From: an uncultured Marivita sp.
Lineage (GTDB): Bacteria > Pseudomonadota > Alphaproteobacteria > Rhodobacterales > Rhodobacteraceae
Direction of reading: 5' to 3'
NCBI RefSeq assembly: GCF_947488135.1
Contig: NZ_CANKYW010000006.1
Coordinates: forward strand, 1-64,000
Length of the DNA stretch: 64,000 nucleotides
Shown: in pieces, positions 18,488 through 27,959 of the stretch
How the letters are laid out: each line of letters begins with the position of its first letter
Position numbering within the stretch: the first letter of the stretch is position 1
The notes under the pieces: model-generated
What the model saw: the letters and a program-made list of their open reading frames with translations, nothing else
Database searches by the model: none
Told to the model about the DNA's origin: nothing
Translations under genes and position numbers: made by a program

Positions 18488-18841
18488 TTAGCCCTGACCT
18501 TGCGCCTCCATCAGGGCGCGCAGCAGCTTTTCTTCGGAAAGGTCGTCTTCGGCGGGCTTGTCGGGTTCAGCACCCATGAGCAACGCCATTGCGTCTTCTT
18601 CCGGTTCGTCCACTTCGATCTGGGTCTGGTTCGATTCGATCAGACGTTCGCGAAGCTCGTCTGCAGACTGAGTTTCGTCCGCAATCTCGCGCAGCGCAAC
18701 AACCGGATTCTTGTCGTTGTCACGATCCACGGTGATCGCCGCACCGGCAGACACTTCGCGGGCACGGTGTGCAGCCAGCATCACCAGCTCAAAACGATTT
18801 GGGACTTTATCTACGCAATCTTCAACCGTCACGCGGGCCAT
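18488..18841 (-). CDS. rpoZ: DNA-directed RNA polymerase omega subunit
   Basis: Omega subunit of 117 residues beginning [28 protein letters not shown], the standard omega sequence, followed by an acidic C-terminal tail usual in Rhodobacteraceae. It aids assembly of RNA polymerase and can take part in the ppGpp response, in line with the relA/spoT gene 39 bp downstream. Confidence 0.96.
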   Translation of the reverse strand: MARVTVEDCVDKVPNRFELVMLAAHRAREVSAGAAITVDRDNDKNPVVALREIADETQSADELRERLIESNQTQIEVDEPEEDAMALLMGAEPDKPAEDDLSEEKLLRALMEAQGQG

Positions 18842-18915
18842 GGGAACTCCAATTCATCGGGCAGCCTGTGGAAACCTGACAGATATAGCCGCACAGGCGC
18901 GAATACAAGTCGATA

Positions 18916-19479
18916 TCAGGTTTCAAGCACAACAATCTCGGCCAGAGCCTCTGGCGCGAGCGCGGTGCACATCTCCTTGACCGTGCAATTGAGCACGGGA
19001 TGGCGCCAGTCTGCCGCAATATCGCGGAGCGGCACAAGAACAAATGCGCGATCCTGCAATCGCGGATGCGGGAGAATAAGCTCGGTCGGAGCCGTGCTTC
19101 TCTGCGTCTCCGGTGGCAGGGATCGCCACTGCTCGAAGGTTTTACGATTCGGCAAAATCGCGTCTCCGGCCGCGATCAGATCAAGATCGAGCGTCCGCAT
19201 GCCCCAACGTTCTTTTCGCTCCCTGCCGAAATGCGCTTCGATCTCGTGCAACCGCTCCAGCATGCGCTCGGGCGTCAGATCCGAGGAAAGCTTTGCGGCG
19301 GCGTTCACGTAATCCGGACCGTTGCCCGCGGGGAAACAAGGCGTTTGATAAAAGGGACTTACGGACGCAACCGAGATTCCCGCGCGCTCGATCCTCTCAA
19401 GAGCCGCAAGAAGTGTCCTTTTCGGCGAACCTTCGCCGGAAGGTAGATTGGCACCTAGAGCGATGTAAAATTCATTCAT
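18916..19479 (-). CDS. folK: 2-amino-4-hydroxy-6-hydroxymethyldihydropteridine pyrophosphokinase
   Basis: HPPK of the folate pathway, 187 residues. It starts MNEFYIALGANLPS, and the conserved core has FYQTPCFP, YVNAAAKL, RWGMRTLDLDLI and ILPHPRLQDRAFVLVPL. The two Asp of DLDL bind magnesium and ATP. It is the only folate gene here and is divergent from the NYN-domain gene; the 152-bp gap holds both promoters. Confidence 0.94.
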   Translation of the reverse strand: MNEFYIALGANLPSGEGSPKRTLLAALERIERAGISVASVSPFYQTPCFPAGNGPDYVNAAAKLSSDLTPERMLERLHEIEAHFGRERKERWGMRTLDLDLIAAGDAILPNRKTFEQWRSLPPETQRSTAPTELILPHPRLQDRAFVLVPLRDIAADWRHPVLNCTVKEMCTALAPEALAEIVVLET

Positions 19480-19631
19480 AAATCTGTCATATGTGAGAGC
19501 ATGACCGGAAATTGCACCTTGCGATGCTAGGTCGAATCATTAAATCACCCGACGCGGCTTTGCCATGAGGCTTCGGAACAACCACTCCCGGATGCTGGCG
19601 CAGCCAATGCTTTATTTGAAAGGCTTAATTC

Positions 19632-20204
19632 ATGTTCTACAAAGACGAGCGTTTGGCGCTGTTCATTGATGGTTCCAATCTCTACGCGGCTGCGAAGTCT
19701 CTGGGCTTCGACATCGACTACAAGTTGCTGCGGCAGGAGTTTGTAAGGCGCGGCAAGTTGCTTCGCGCGTTCTACTACACAGCGCTTTTGGAAAATGACG
19801 AGTACTCCCCCATCCGGCCACTGGTGGATTGGTTGCATTACAACGGCTTCAACATGCGGACAAAACCGGCCAAGGAATATACCGACAGCCAGGGTCGCCG
19901 TAAGGTCAAGGGCAACATGGATATCGAACTGACGGTCGATGCCATGGAGCTCGCGGACCACGTCGATCACATTGTGCTCTTTTCCGGTGACGGCGACTTC
20001 CGGCCCTTGGTGGAAAGCCTGCAACGCAAAGGCGTGCGCGTGTCGGTCGTCTCCACAATCCGGAGCCAGCCGCCGATGATCGCGGACGAATTGCGCCGCC
20101 AGGCCGACAACTTCATCGAGCTGGACGAGTTGCGCGACGTGATCGGTCGTCCGCCGCGCGATCCGATGCCGGATCGTGAACCCGTGGCCGCCGAACAGGA
20201 CTGA
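19632..20204 (+). CDS. NYN domain protein (LabA/DUF88 family)
   Basis: 190-residue protein of the NYN (PIN-like) nuclease superfamily. The motif LALFIDGSNLYAAAKSLGF near the N-terminus carries the first catalytic Asp and Asn. KGNMDIELTVDAMELA and ILFSGDGDFRPLVESLQRKGVRVSVVS give the further acidic positions. LabA/DUF88 proteins are thought to act on RNA, but no substrate is known for this one. The ribosome site AAAGG precedes the ATG. The C-terminal 25 residues are acidic and Pro-rich. Confidence 0.88.
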   Translation: MFYKDERLALFIDGSNLYAAAKSLGFDIDYKLLRQEFVRRGKLLRAFYYTALLENDEYSPIRPLVDWLHYNGFNMRTKPAKEYTDSQGRRKVKGNMDIELTVDAMELADHVDHIVLFSGDGDFRPLVESLQRKGVRVSVVSTIRSQPPMIADELRRQADNFIELDELRDVIGRPPRDPMPDREPVAAEQD

Positions 20205-20228
20205 TCTTGATCCCGCGCCGGACGGCTG

Positions 20229-20666
20229 ATGTGGAGTGACCTGCTTTCTTTGGGCGGTCTGTTCCTCGTGGCGTTCGGCGCGGCGACCATTCTGCCGTTC
20301 CAATCCGAAATCGTATTCGTCGCGCTTCAATTACGCGGCGACATTGCGATCGAACTGATCATTCTCTTTGCCAGCGTGGGCAATATCCTCGGGTCGGGAC
20401 TGAACTACGCTCTGGGCCGCGTTCTGGAGCGGTTTCACGGCCGACGCTGGTTCCCGGTCTCCGATGCACAACTTGAGCGCGCGCGGGAGTGGTATCTGAA
20501 ATGGGGCGTCTGGACGCTGTTATTCAGTTGGGCGCCACTCGGGGATGCGTTGACCATCGTTGCGGGTGTCATGCGGACGAATGTCTGGCTGTTCTTCCTG
20601 CTCGTCAGCATCGCCAAAACGATCCGTTACATCGTCGTCGCCATGATCACGGCTGCGGCGTTCTGA
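20229..20666 (+). CDS. YqaA/DedA-like small membrane protein
   Basis: 145 residues with four hydrophobic segments and the VGNILGSGLNYALGR motif typical of the YqaA/DedA (SNARE-associated) superfamily, where such proteins are lipid or small-solute carriers. The C-terminal helix contains SIAKTIRYIVVA. It follows the NYN gene by 24 bp and overlaps the convergent MFS gene by 20 bp at the 3' end. Confidence 0.8.
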   Translation: MWSDLLSLGGLFLVAFGAATILPFQSEIVFVALQLRGDIAIELIILFASVGNILGSGLNYALGRVLERFHGRRWFPVSDAQLERAREWYLKWGVWTLLFSWAPLGDALTIVAGVMRTNVWLFFLLVSIAKTIRYIVVAMITAAAF

Positions 20667-21900
20667 AGTCCGGACCGGTCATCGCCAGCGGCAGATCACG
20701 GGCCGCGCGCGTGATGCCGAACAGCATGAGAGCGGTGGTCGCGCAGAAAAAACCGGCAATACCGATGAACTGCGTTTCAATTCCGACCCCGATGTCGATC
20801 AGGAGGCCCGTGAGCCCCGGACCAATGGCTGAGCCCAGAACCATCACCGCCGTGGCCATCGACTTGATCGACCCGATATGAGCGGTGCCGTAAAATTCTG
20901 CCCAGAACGCGTTGGGCAGAGTCGCGTTCGCCCCGGATGTCATCCCGAGAAAGACAAAGCCGACCGCCAGTCCAAGGGGGCTGTGTGTCAGCCCGAAGAT
21001 CAGAAAGGCCGCCACCATCGGCAGTTGATAGAACGGCGTGAGCCGCGCGGTGCCCAACCGGTCCAACGCCCAGCCCGACAGGACCATCGAAGCGATGCCG
21101 ACGGCTGTGTAAAGCGGGAAGAAGCTCACGAAAACGAGGTGTTCCAGATCCTTCACCTCGGCCACGTGCACCTGGTGAAAGAAAAACGCGGTGTTGAAGG
21201 CTGACGGCCCCAGGACCGCCGGGACCATGCACCAGAACAGCGGATGCCGAAGCGCCTGCAACCGTCGCCAGTGGTGCCCGTTCATGCCGAACGACACGTC
21301 GGATTCGGCATGGGATGCGGGGGTCCGTTCCTGCGTCAGCAGACGGTACAGGAAGGGAATGGCCCCAAGGCAGACCACCGCGCCCAGGACCCATAGGTTT
21401 TGCCAGGCAAAGACGGTCATCGCAGCGACCACGGCCATCGGAACCAGCGCCTCGCCCAGGGCGAACCCCAGCGAGGCAATTGACAACGCCCGTCCGCGCG
21501 TGGCGACGAACCAGCGGGCCATCGCGATGACCGCGATATGCGAACACATGCCTTGCCCAAAAAAACGCAGCGCGAAGATGATAACGGGCAAGGCCCAGAC
21601 CCAAGGATTGAAAGCCATCGCCAGACAGGCCGTTGCAAGCCCGGCCAACACGACCGGGGCGAGGTGTCTCACGCGGAAGAGGTCGGTCAATCCACCGGCC
21701 CAGACCATCACCGCCGCCGAGGCCATCGTCCCGATCATGTAGATGCCGCCCCACGCGCCGTGGGTCAGGTCGAAGGCCAGGCGAATCTCTCCGGCAAAGA
21801 GCGATATGAAATAGGTTTGCCCAAAGGATGACAGGAAGGTGAGCATGGCACCTGCCGTCAGAAAAGGCGCGTTCGCGCGAAGGAAATCGGTCAGGCGCAT
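20647..21900 (-). CDS. Major facilitator superfamily transporter
   Basis: 417 residues with about twelve membrane helices and a central cytoplasmic loop (about 190-220). Opening MRLTDFLRANAPFLTAGAMLTFLSSFGQTYFISLF resembles oxalate/formate-type and monocarboxylate MFS members found in marine alphaproteobacteria; the substrate is not evident. Its last 20 bp overlap the end of the YqaA-like gene on the other strand, leaving no room for a terminator between them. Confidence 0.85.
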   Translation of the reverse strand: MRLTDFLRANAPFLTAGAMLTFLSSFGQTYFISLFAGEIRLAFDLTHGAWGGIYMIGTMASAAVMVWAGGLTDLFRVRHLAPVVLAGLATACLAMAFNPWVWALPVIIFALRFFGQGMCSHIAVIAMARWFVATRGRALSIASLGFALGEALVPMAVVAAMTVFAWQNLWVLGAVVCLGAIPFLYRLLTQERTPASHAESDVSFGMNGHHWRRLQALRHPLFWCMVPAVLGPSAFNTAFFFHQVHVAEVKDLEHLVFVSFFPLYTAVGIASMVLSGWALDRLGTARLTPFYQLPMVAAFLIFGLTHSPLGLAVGFVFLGMTSGANATLPNAFWAEFYGTAHIGSIKSMATAVMVLGSAIGPGLTGLLIDIGVGIETQFIGIAGFFCATTALMLFGITRAARDLPLAMTGPDFRTPQP

Positions 21901-21968
21901 GACATCGGCATGCCTCCAAGCCCGGCGCGTTGCAAGCTACAAAGCACCCGCCGGACCGTGGTCGCCCG

Positions 21969-22439
21969 CTACGGCAGGCTGCGCGTATCGATCTCGTTAT
22001 GGATGTCCTGAATTTCCGCGGGCCAGGTGCTCTTGATGTACCCAAGAACGCTCGCGATTTCGGTGTGGCTGAGCACGTCGCCAAAGCCCATCATGTTCGA
22101 TTTGTACGAACCGCCCACAATCGCTTCCGTTCCCTCGCGCACGATCCGCGTCAGAAGCGCGGTGTCGTGATGCCATGTATGCCCGGTTTCGTCATGCGGC
22201 GGCGCTGGCAGATAGCCATCGGCGTCGCTACTCTGCCAATTCGCTTCACCTTCGAGGTTAGCCCCGTGGCAGCTCGCGCAATAGCCTTCGTAAATTTCGC
22301 GGCCCTCTGCGACCCGTTCGGCATCCAGATAGGGGAGCGCGCCGCTTTCCGGGTTTTCCGACCATCCCGGTCCGACAATCAGGAGCGTGCCCGCAAGAAG
22401 CACACCCGCCGCCAGACCTATAGAAACTGTTTTCCGCAT
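21969..22439 (-). CDS. Periplasmic or membrane-anchored cytochrome c
   Basis: 156 residues. An N-terminal hydrophobic segment (about 7-26) acts as signal or anchor. One haem-binding motif, CASCH at residues 54-58, and a likely axial Met in KSNMMGFGDVL, followed by ASVLGYIKSTWP, give a class I cytochrome c. It resembles the small c-type cytochromes near alcohol or sulfur oxidation genes, but none is nearby. Divergent from ispH. Confidence 0.85.
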   Translation of the reverse strand: MRKTVSIGLAAGVLLAGTLLIVGPGWSENPESGALPYLDAERVAEGREIYEGYCASCHGANLEGEANWQSSDADGYLPAPPHDETGHTWHHDTALLTRIVREGTEAIVGGSYKSNMMGFGDVLSHTEIASVLGYIKSTWPAEIQDIHNEIDTRSLP

Positions 22440-22574
22440 TCTGTTCTCCCCTTCAGCGTAGCGCTTTTTGGCAAGTTCCCGTGCGGGAAGGTCAATTCAC
22501 GGCTCTGTGAGAGTCGCATTGCACTGGAACGGAGCGCCCTGAAGCTTTAGGTCTGGGACATGACGGAGACAGAC

Positions 22575-23525
22575 ATGACCAAACCGCCCCTGACCCTCTA
22601 CCTCGCCGCGCCGCGCGGTTTCTGCGCTGGCGTCGATCGCGCGATCAAGATCGTCGAGATGGCGCTCGAGAAATGGGGCGCACCGGTCTACGTGCGCCAC
22701 GAGATCGTGCACAACAAATACGTGGTGGATTCCCTGCGCGACAAGGGCGCGGTCTTTGTCGAAAAACTGCACGAGTGCCCAGATGACCGCCCGGTGATCT
22801 TTTCTGCGCATGGCGTTCCCAAGGCCGTTCCAGCCGAGGCCGCCAAGCGCGAGATGATCTTTGTCGACGCGACCTGTCCGCTGGTCAGCAAGGTGCATAT
22901 CGAAGCCGCGCGTCACCATGAGAGCGGCTTGCAGATGATCATGATCGGTCACGAAGGCCACCCGGAAACCGTCGGCACGATGGGGCAACTGCCCGAAGGC
23001 GAAGTGCTGCTCGTCGAGACGGTCGAGGATGTGGCCGAGGTCGAGGTGCGCGATCCTGACCGGCTGGCCTTTGTCACGCAAACGACGCTTTCCGTGGATG
23101 ACACGATCGACATCGTCGCGGCGCTCAAGGCGCGGTTCCCCAGGATTGTGGGCCCGCATAAGGAAGACATTTGCTATGCCACGACCAACCGTCAGGAAGC
23201 GGTCAAGGCGATGGCACCCAAATGCGATGCGATGCTGGTCGTCGGGGCGCCCAATTCATCCAACTCGCGCCGCCTCGTTGAGGTCGGCAGCAAGGCGGGC
23301 TGCCCCTACGCGCAACTCGTCCAGCGCGCCCCCGATATCGATTGGCGCGCGCTCGAGGGGATCACCAGCGTCGGCATCACCGCCGGAGCCAGCGCGCCGG
23401 AAGAGCTGATCACAGAGGTGATCGACGCCTTCCGGGACCGGTTCGATGTGACCGTCGAGATGGTCGAAACGGCGGTCGAAAACGTCGAATTCAAGGTGCC
23501 ACGCGTGTTGCGCATTCCGGCCTGA
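22575..23525 (+). CDS. ispH: 4-hydroxy-3-methylbut-2-enyl diphosphate reductase
   Basis: Last enzyme of the MEP isoprenoid pathway, a 4Fe-4S protein giving IPP and DMAPP. 316 residues from the ATG at 22575, preferred because GGAG lies six bases upstream; an ATG at 22560 is possible and adds five residues. Cluster cysteines: [23 protein letters not shown] and the third in the C-terminal half (GSKAGCPYA region). The substrate-binding SSNS is in PNSSNSRRL. Divergent from the cytochrome c gene. Confidence 0.95.
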   Translation: MTKPPLTLYLAAPRGFCAGVDRAIKIVEMALEKWGAPVYVRHEIVHNKYVVDSLRDKGAVFVEKLHECPDDRPVIFSAHGVPKAVPAEAAKREMIFVDATCPLVSKVHIEAARHHESGLQMIMIGHEGHPETVGTMGQLPEGEVLLVETVEDVAEVEVRDPDRLAFVTQTTLSVDDTIDIVAALKARFPRIVGPHKEDICYATTNRQEAVKAMAPKCDAMLVVGAPNSSNSRRLVEVGSKAGCPYAQLVQRAPDIDWRALEGITSVGITAGASAPEELITEVIDAFRDRFDVTVEMVETAVENVEFKVPRVLRIPA

Positions 23526-23531
23526 GCCGTT

Positions 23532-23576
23532 GCCGGTTCCTTCGAAGGAACCGGCGAAACCCTTTGAAGGGTTTCG
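23532..23576. terminator. Double palindromic hairpin between convergent genes
   Basis: A perfect 24-bp palindrome centred on TTCGAA (23532-23555, arms GCCGGTTCCTTC) is followed directly by a second hairpin (23555-23564 pairing with 23567-23576). They fill the gap between the convergent ispH and helicase genes. The architecture matches that at 5695-5737 although the arm sequences differ, so a bidirectional terminator is likely. Confidence 0.7.
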
Positions 23577-23579
23577 GCC

Positions 23580-25727
23580 CTAGCGTTTGCCGCCCGGCTT
23601 TTTGCCGAATTTGCCCGCAGGTTTGCCACCCGGCTTGCCTGCACCCGCACGAGGCTTGCGCATACTCTGTGAGGGATCGCTGGCATTGGCCCGCGCAACG
23701 TTCTTTTTGCTGTTGGGTTTGCCTTCCGGTGGGGGCGGGCCTTTGGGTTTGCCTTTGCCCTTGTAGGGCTGTGCCTGAAATTCGCTTTCCGTCCGCCGCG
23801 GCGGACGGTCGCCCCCCGGCTTGTCGCTGTAGGGCTTGCGGTCGCGCGAAGGGCCATCGGCTTTGCCCGCAGATTTCCCATACGGCTTTCCAGCGGGTTT
23901 GCCGCCCTTCCGATCCGCAGGCTTCGGCTTGCGCACACGCGGAGCCGGTTCGTCGTTCCAGTCAATGGGCGTTGCGGACTTAGGCGTGGGTGCAGGCTTC
24001 GCCTCTGCCGGTGGATGTGCGTCTTCGCGCGTGTCGCGCTTGGATTTGTGGTCCGATTTTGGGCCGTCCTTGTAAGGCTTCCGCTCGGGTTTTGGCCCCG
24101 ACTTACCCGCAGGACGCGCACCGCGCTCGAACGCCGGGGCCTGATCGAGCTTGGTCAGGGTCACGCCCTTTTCCAGTTCCATCTCTGGCCCGACCGCGTT
24201 GAGCAGCCGCGCGACCGATGATTCCCGGATCTGCACGAGGGAATGATCCTGCTGGATACGGATTGCGCCCACGTCTTCCTTGCTCAGATCACCGGCCCCG
24301 CAGATCATCGGCAGGATGCGGCGCGGTTCGGCCTCTGCGGCGCGGCCCCCGGACACGGCGAACCACACGCTTGGGCCGAATTCCTCGCGCGGGGCGCGCT
24401 TTTCATTCGGATCCGAAAGGTCCTCGGGCGCCGTGTGCTGTTCGCGGAACATGCGCAGGTAAGCAACGGCAATTTGTTCGGGGGTCTTTTCTGCCACCAG
24501 CCGGGCCACGACCGATGCCTCCGACTCCTCGACCGGGACATCCCATGACGGGTCGGCGAACATCCGACCCTCATCGCGCGCCAGCACTTCGTCGGCAGAT
24601 GGGGCAGGCCCCCATTCCGACTTGAGCTTGGCCATGCCCAGAATGCGCTCGGCCTTCTTGCGCACTTTCGGTGTCACGATCAGCGCAGAGACCCCCTTGC
24701 GCCCGGCGCGACCTGTCCGGCCCGAACGGTGCAGCAGGGTTTCGTGGTTCGACGGCAGTTCGGCATGAACCACCAGATCAAGATTGGGAAGGTCGATCCC
24801 GCGCGCTGCCACATCGGTGGCCACACAGACCTGCGCCCGCCCGTCGCGCATGGCTTGCAGTGCGTGGGTGCGTTCGGTCTGGGACAACTCGCCGGACAGG
24901 GCTACCACCTGAAATCCACGGTTCGACAGGCGGGTGGTCAGGCGGTTCACCATTGCGCGGGTGTTGGCGAAGACGATGGCATTCGGGGCTTCGTAGAACC
25001 GCAGCGTGTTGATGACGGCGTTGTCTGTGTCGCGGTCGTTCACCAGCATGGCGCGATAGGCGATGTCGGCGTGCTGGCTCGATTCCGATTTCGTGACCAC
25101 GCGGATGGCATCGCGCTGGTAGCTTTTGGCAAGCTTGGCGATCTGCGGTGGAACGGTGGCCGAGAAGAGAAGCGTCTGCCGGTCTTCGGGAGCTTCGCCA
25201 AGGATGAACTCGAGGTCTTCGCGGAACCCCAGATCCAGCATCTCGTCCGCTTCGTCCAGCACCACGGCGCGACATTGGGACAGGTCGATGGAGTTGCGCA
25301 TGATGTGGTCGCGCAGACGGCCCGGCGTGGCGACAACGATATGCGCCCCGCGTTCCAGCGCCCGGCGTTCGTCGCGCATGTCCATGCCCCCCACGGTCGA
25401 GGCCATGACGACACCGGCTTGCGCGTAAAGCCACGCCAACTCGCGCTTCACCTGCATCGCCAATTCGCGCGTCGGCGCAATCACCAGCGCCAGCGGCGCA
25501 CCGGCGGCACCGAAGGTTTCGTCCTCAAGGATGGTCGGCGCGATGGCAAGGCCAAAGCCCAGCGTCTTGCCGGATCCCGTCTGCGCCGAAACCAGAAGGT
25601 CGGCACCGACATAGCCGGGATTGAGCACAGCCTCCTGAACCGGGGTCAGCGTGTCGTATCCACGGGCATCAAGAGCGTCTTGCAGGGCTTTTTTCACGAG
25701 TGTTGTCTTCTTTGTAGGGGCGGCCAT
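23580..25727 (-). CDS. DEAD-box RNA helicase with basic low-complexity tail (DeaD/CsdA-like)
   Basis: ATP-dependent RNA helicase of 715 residues. Motifs: AQTGSGKT (I), PTREL (Ia), TPGRL, DEADEM (II), SAT (III) and HRSGRTGRAGRKG (VI). A DbpA/CsdA-type RNA-binding domain follows at about residues 475-550. The last 170 residues are a Gly/Lys/Pro/Arg-rich tail with repeats such as GKPAGK and GKPGGK, likely disordered and RNA-binding. The start at 25727 (MAAPTKKTTLVKKALQ) matches the family; the frame is open for 21 more codons. Probable role in ribosome assembly or cold adaptation. Confidence 0.9.
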   Translation of the reverse strand: MAAPTKKTTLVKKALQDALDARGYDTLTPVQEAVLNPGYVGADLLVSAQTGSGKTLGFGLAIAPTILEDETFGAAGAPLALVIAPTRELAMQVKRELAWLYAQAGVVMASTVGGMDMRDERRALERGAHIVVATPGRLRDHIMRNSIDLSQCRAVVLDEADEMLDLGFREDLEFILGEAPEDRQTLLFSATVPPQIAKLAKSYQRDAIRVVTKSESSQHADIAYRAMLVNDRDTDNAVINTLRFYEAPNAIVFANTRAMVNRLTTRLSNRGFQVVALSGELSQTERTHALQAMRDGRAQVCVATDVAARGIDLPNLDLVVHAELPSNHETLLHRSGRTGRAGRKGVSALIVTPKVRKKAERILGMAKLKSEWGPAPSADEVLARDEGRMFADPSWDVPVEESEASVVARLVAEKTPEQIAVAYLRMFREQHTAPEDLSDPNEKRAPREEFGPSVWFAVSGGRAAEAEPRRILPMICGAGDLSKEDVGAIRIQQDHSLVQIRESSVARLLNAVGPEMELEKGVTLTKLDQAPAFERGARPAGKSGPKPERKPYKDGPKSDHKSKRDTREDAHPPAEAKPAPTPKSATPIDWNDEPAPRVRKPKPADRKGGKPAGKPYGKSAGKADGPSRDRKPYSDKPGGDRPPRRTESEFQAQPYKGKGKPKGPPPPEGKPNSKKNVARANASDPSQSMRKPRAGAGKPGGKPAGKFGKKPGGKR

Positions 25728-25806
25728 CAGAAGGCCAAAGCGCGCGTCTAGATCATCGGGGCACAAATGTATAGCGTCATCGCAGCGCACCTATGGGAGA
25801 GCCGCC

Positions 25807-26421
25807 ATGATCAGCCTGCAATTTCTCGTGACCGCCCTGGTCGTCGTCCTCGCACCCGGCACCGGGGTGATCTACACGCTGGCCGTCGGATTGGGGCAGG
25901 GGCGGTGGCCGTCGATCTGGGCCGCGCTGGGCTGTACCTTCGGGATCGTTCCGCATCTTCTGGCGGCGACTTTGGGGCTGGCGGCAGTGCTGCACACCTC
26001 TGCGCTTCTGTTCAACGTGGTGAAGTTCGCGGGTGTCGCTTACCTTCTCTGGCTTGCCTGGCAATCGCTGAAGTCCGGGGGTGCGTTGGCGGTGTCGGCG
26101 GATCGCAGCGCCGAAAACGGTCTGCGCATCGCGCGGCGGGGGGCGTTGATCAACATCCTAAACCCGAAACTGTCGATCTTCTTCCTGGCCCTGTTGCCAC
26201 CCTTCCTGTCGGGCAATCCCGCCACGGCCACGGTCGAAATGGCGGTGCTTGGCGGTATCTTCATGGCCATGACCTTTGCCGTGTTCGTGCTTTACGGCGT
26301 TTTCGCAGCGGCCGCGCGGACGTGGCTCTTGGGAAGCGAGCGCGTGATGCGGTGGCTCAATCGGTCCTTCGCCGGCATCTTTGCCGCGCTTGCCGGACGG
26401 TTGGCACTGGAACGGGCCTGA
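25807..26421 (+). CDS. LysE/RhtB family amino-acid exporter
   Basis: 204-residue inner-membrane exporter with about six helices. MISLQFLVTALVVVLAPGTGVIYTL and the RRGALINILNPKLSIFFLALLPPFL segment are diagnostic for LysE/RhtB translocators, which export amino acids or homoserine lactone-like compounds. The ATG at 25807 directly follows a GGGAGAGCC ribosome region; open sequence further upstream overlaps the helicase N-terminus on the other strand and is not used. Confidence 0.88.
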   Translation: MISLQFLVTALVVVLAPGTGVIYTLAVGLGQGRWPSIWAALGCTFGIVPHLLAATLGLAAVLHTSALLFNVVKFAGVAYLLWLAWQSLKSGGALAVSADRSAENGLRIARRGALINILNPKLSIFFLALLPPFLSGNPATATVEMAVLGGIFMAMTFAVFVLYGVFAAAARTWLLGSERVMRWLNRSFAGIFAALAGRLALERA

Positions 26422-26465
26422 CCTATCTGGCCTCCCGACTGCCCAAGTGACCGGACCCAACTGAC

Positions 26466-26918
26466 ATGACGCACATCCCCCGCTCCGCCCTGATCCTCGG
26501 CCTCGCTGGCGTGATCCCCTTCGCATGGGGCGCGCTGACGCTTCTGTCGGATGGCGTGGCGCAATGGGGGCTGGACACATTGGGGCCTCGGTTCATCGGG
26601 CCGTATGTTCAACTGTCCTACGGGATGGTGATCCTCAGCTTCATGTCGGGTGTGCTGTGGGGCTTTGCCACCAAGGCCGAGGGCGGGCAGGCGGCGACCG
26701 GCTATGCGCTTTCGGTCATCCCGGCGCTTTGGGCGTTCTTCATGACCGGCGGCGGGCCGGTATCGGCGGGGATGAATCTGATCTTCGGATTTCTGGGGCT
26801 TCTGGTCCTCGACTTCGCCTTTTGGCATTGGGGCCTTGCGCCGAAATGGTGGATGCAGTTGCGGGTGTTGCTCACCGCGCTGGTGGTGGTCTGCCTTTCG
26901 GTCGGAGTGTTCCTGTGA
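26466..26918 (+). CDS. DUF3429 family membrane protein
   Basis: 150 residues with four to five hydrophobic helices. The pattern LGLAGVIPFAWGAL near the N-terminus and YGMVILSFMSGVLWGFA in the middle is that of DUF3429. Function unknown. Its stop overlaps the GTG start of the methyltransferase gene, so the two are coupled. Confidence 0.8.
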   Translation: MTHIPRSALILGLAGVIPFAWGALTLLSDGVAQWGLDTLGPRFIGPYVQLSYGMVILSFMSGVLWGFATKAEGGQAATGYALSVIPALWAFFMTGGGPVSAGMNLIFGFLGLLVLDFAFWHWGLAPKWWMQLRVLLTALVVVCLSVGVFL

Positions 26919-27505
26919 CCGATCGCGAGACCATCGCCGTCTACGATGCTCGCGCTGGGGATTATGCCAAGCTCGAAACCTCTGACACGCCAAGCGCGAC
27001 TCTGGCTGCCTTCATTGTAGCCCTGCCGACGGGCGCGAGAGTGCTTGATCTGGGCTGCGGTCCCGGCACCTCGGCGCGCCACATGGTGCGGGCGGGGTGT
27101 GTTGTCGATGCGCTTGACGCCTCGGCCGAGATGATCGGGTTGGCATCGGCCATAGACGGCGTCACCGCGCGACAGGCCAGTTTCGACGACATCAGCGTAA
27201 CCGCGATCTATGACGGTGTCTGGGCCAATTTCAGTCTGCTGCACGCGCCGCGCGCCGACATGCCGCGCCACCTCTCCGCGATCCACACCGCGCTGAAACC
27301 GGGCGGTCTGTTTCACATCGCGGTCAAGGAAGGCACGGGCGCGCACCGGGACAGCATCAACCGGCTCTACACCTACTATACCGAAGCGGAACTGACCGAC
27401 CTCTTGCAGGCGGCGGGTTTTTCCGTGGGCCCCTATCGACGCGGACGCGACAAAGGGTTATCGGGCGAGGACGCAGACTGGATATCCGTAACCGCCCATG
27501 CCTGA
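26915..27505 (+). CDS. Class I SAM-dependent methyltransferase
   Basis: 196 residues. Motif [18 protein letters not shown] (about 41-57) binds S-adenosylmethionine, followed by [11 protein letters not shown] (motif II) and [19 protein letters not shown]. The small size and [18 protein letters not shown] resemble the general Methyltransf_25/11 group; substrate unknown. The start is a GTG at 26915 with GGAG seven bases before it, overlapping the DUF3429 stop as GTGA. The end overlaps rnhA by eight bases. Confidence 0.85.
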   Translation: MTDRETIAVYDARAGDYAKLETSDTPSATLAAFIVALPTGARVLDLGCGPGTSARHMVRAGCVVDALDASAEMIGLASAIDGVTARQASFDDISVTAIYDGVWANFSLLHAPRADMPRHLSAIHTALKPGGLFHIAVKEGTGAHRDSINRLYTYYTEAELTDLLQAAGFSVGPYRRGRDKGLSGEDADWISVTAHA

Positions 27506-27959
27506 CCTTTACGCCTATACCGACGGAGCCTGTTCGGGAAACCCCGGACCCGGAGGCTGGGGTGTGCTGATGCAGGCCAAGGACGGCGAGACGGTGGTCA
27601 AGGAACGCACCTTGTCGGGCGGTGAAGCCAACACCACGAACAACCGGATGGAGCTTCTGGCCGCGATCCACGCGCTGGAAACGCTATCGCGCCCATCCGC
27701 GCTGACCATCGTGACCGACAGCGCCTATGTGAAGAATGGCGTCACCGGCTGGATCCACGGCTGGAAGCGCAATGGCTGGAAGACCGCAAACAAGAAGCCA
27801 GTCAAGAATGTCGAACTCTGGCAACGGCTGGACGAGGCGCAGGCGCGGCATGACGTGACCTGGGAATGGGTCAAGGGCCACGCGGGCCACCCCGAAAACG
27901 AGCGCGCCGATGAATTGGCGCGTGAAGGCATGAAGCCCTACAAAAAGGGTGCTGCGTGA
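27498..27959 (+). CDS. rnhA: Ribonuclease HI
   Basis: Degrades RNA in RNA-DNA hybrids. 153 residues, normal length. The four acidic catalytic positions are seen in [34 protein letters not shown] and ERADELARE, with the basic handle [17 protein letters not shown] between. It overlaps the methyltransferase upstream and the UPF0126 gene downstream. Confidence 0.96.
   Translation: MPDLYAYTDGACSGNPGPGGWGVLMQAKDGETVVKERTLSGGEANTTNNRMELLAAIHALETLSRPSALTIVTDSAYVKNGVTGWIHGWKRNGWKTANKKPVKNVELWQRLDEAQARHDVTWEWVKGHAGHPENERADELAREGMKPYKKGAA

Noticed and set aside
16892-19312. 806-codon open frame on the plus strand opposite relA/spoT
   Set aside because: It lies wholly antisense to a well-conserved gene and rpoZ, has Arg/His-rich composition typical of GC-rich shadows and no family features.
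26915-27505. Longer start for the methyltransferase inside DUF3429
   Set aside because: The upstream frame overlaps the DUF3429 gene fully; the GTG at 26915 has a ribosome site and the usual coupling overlap.
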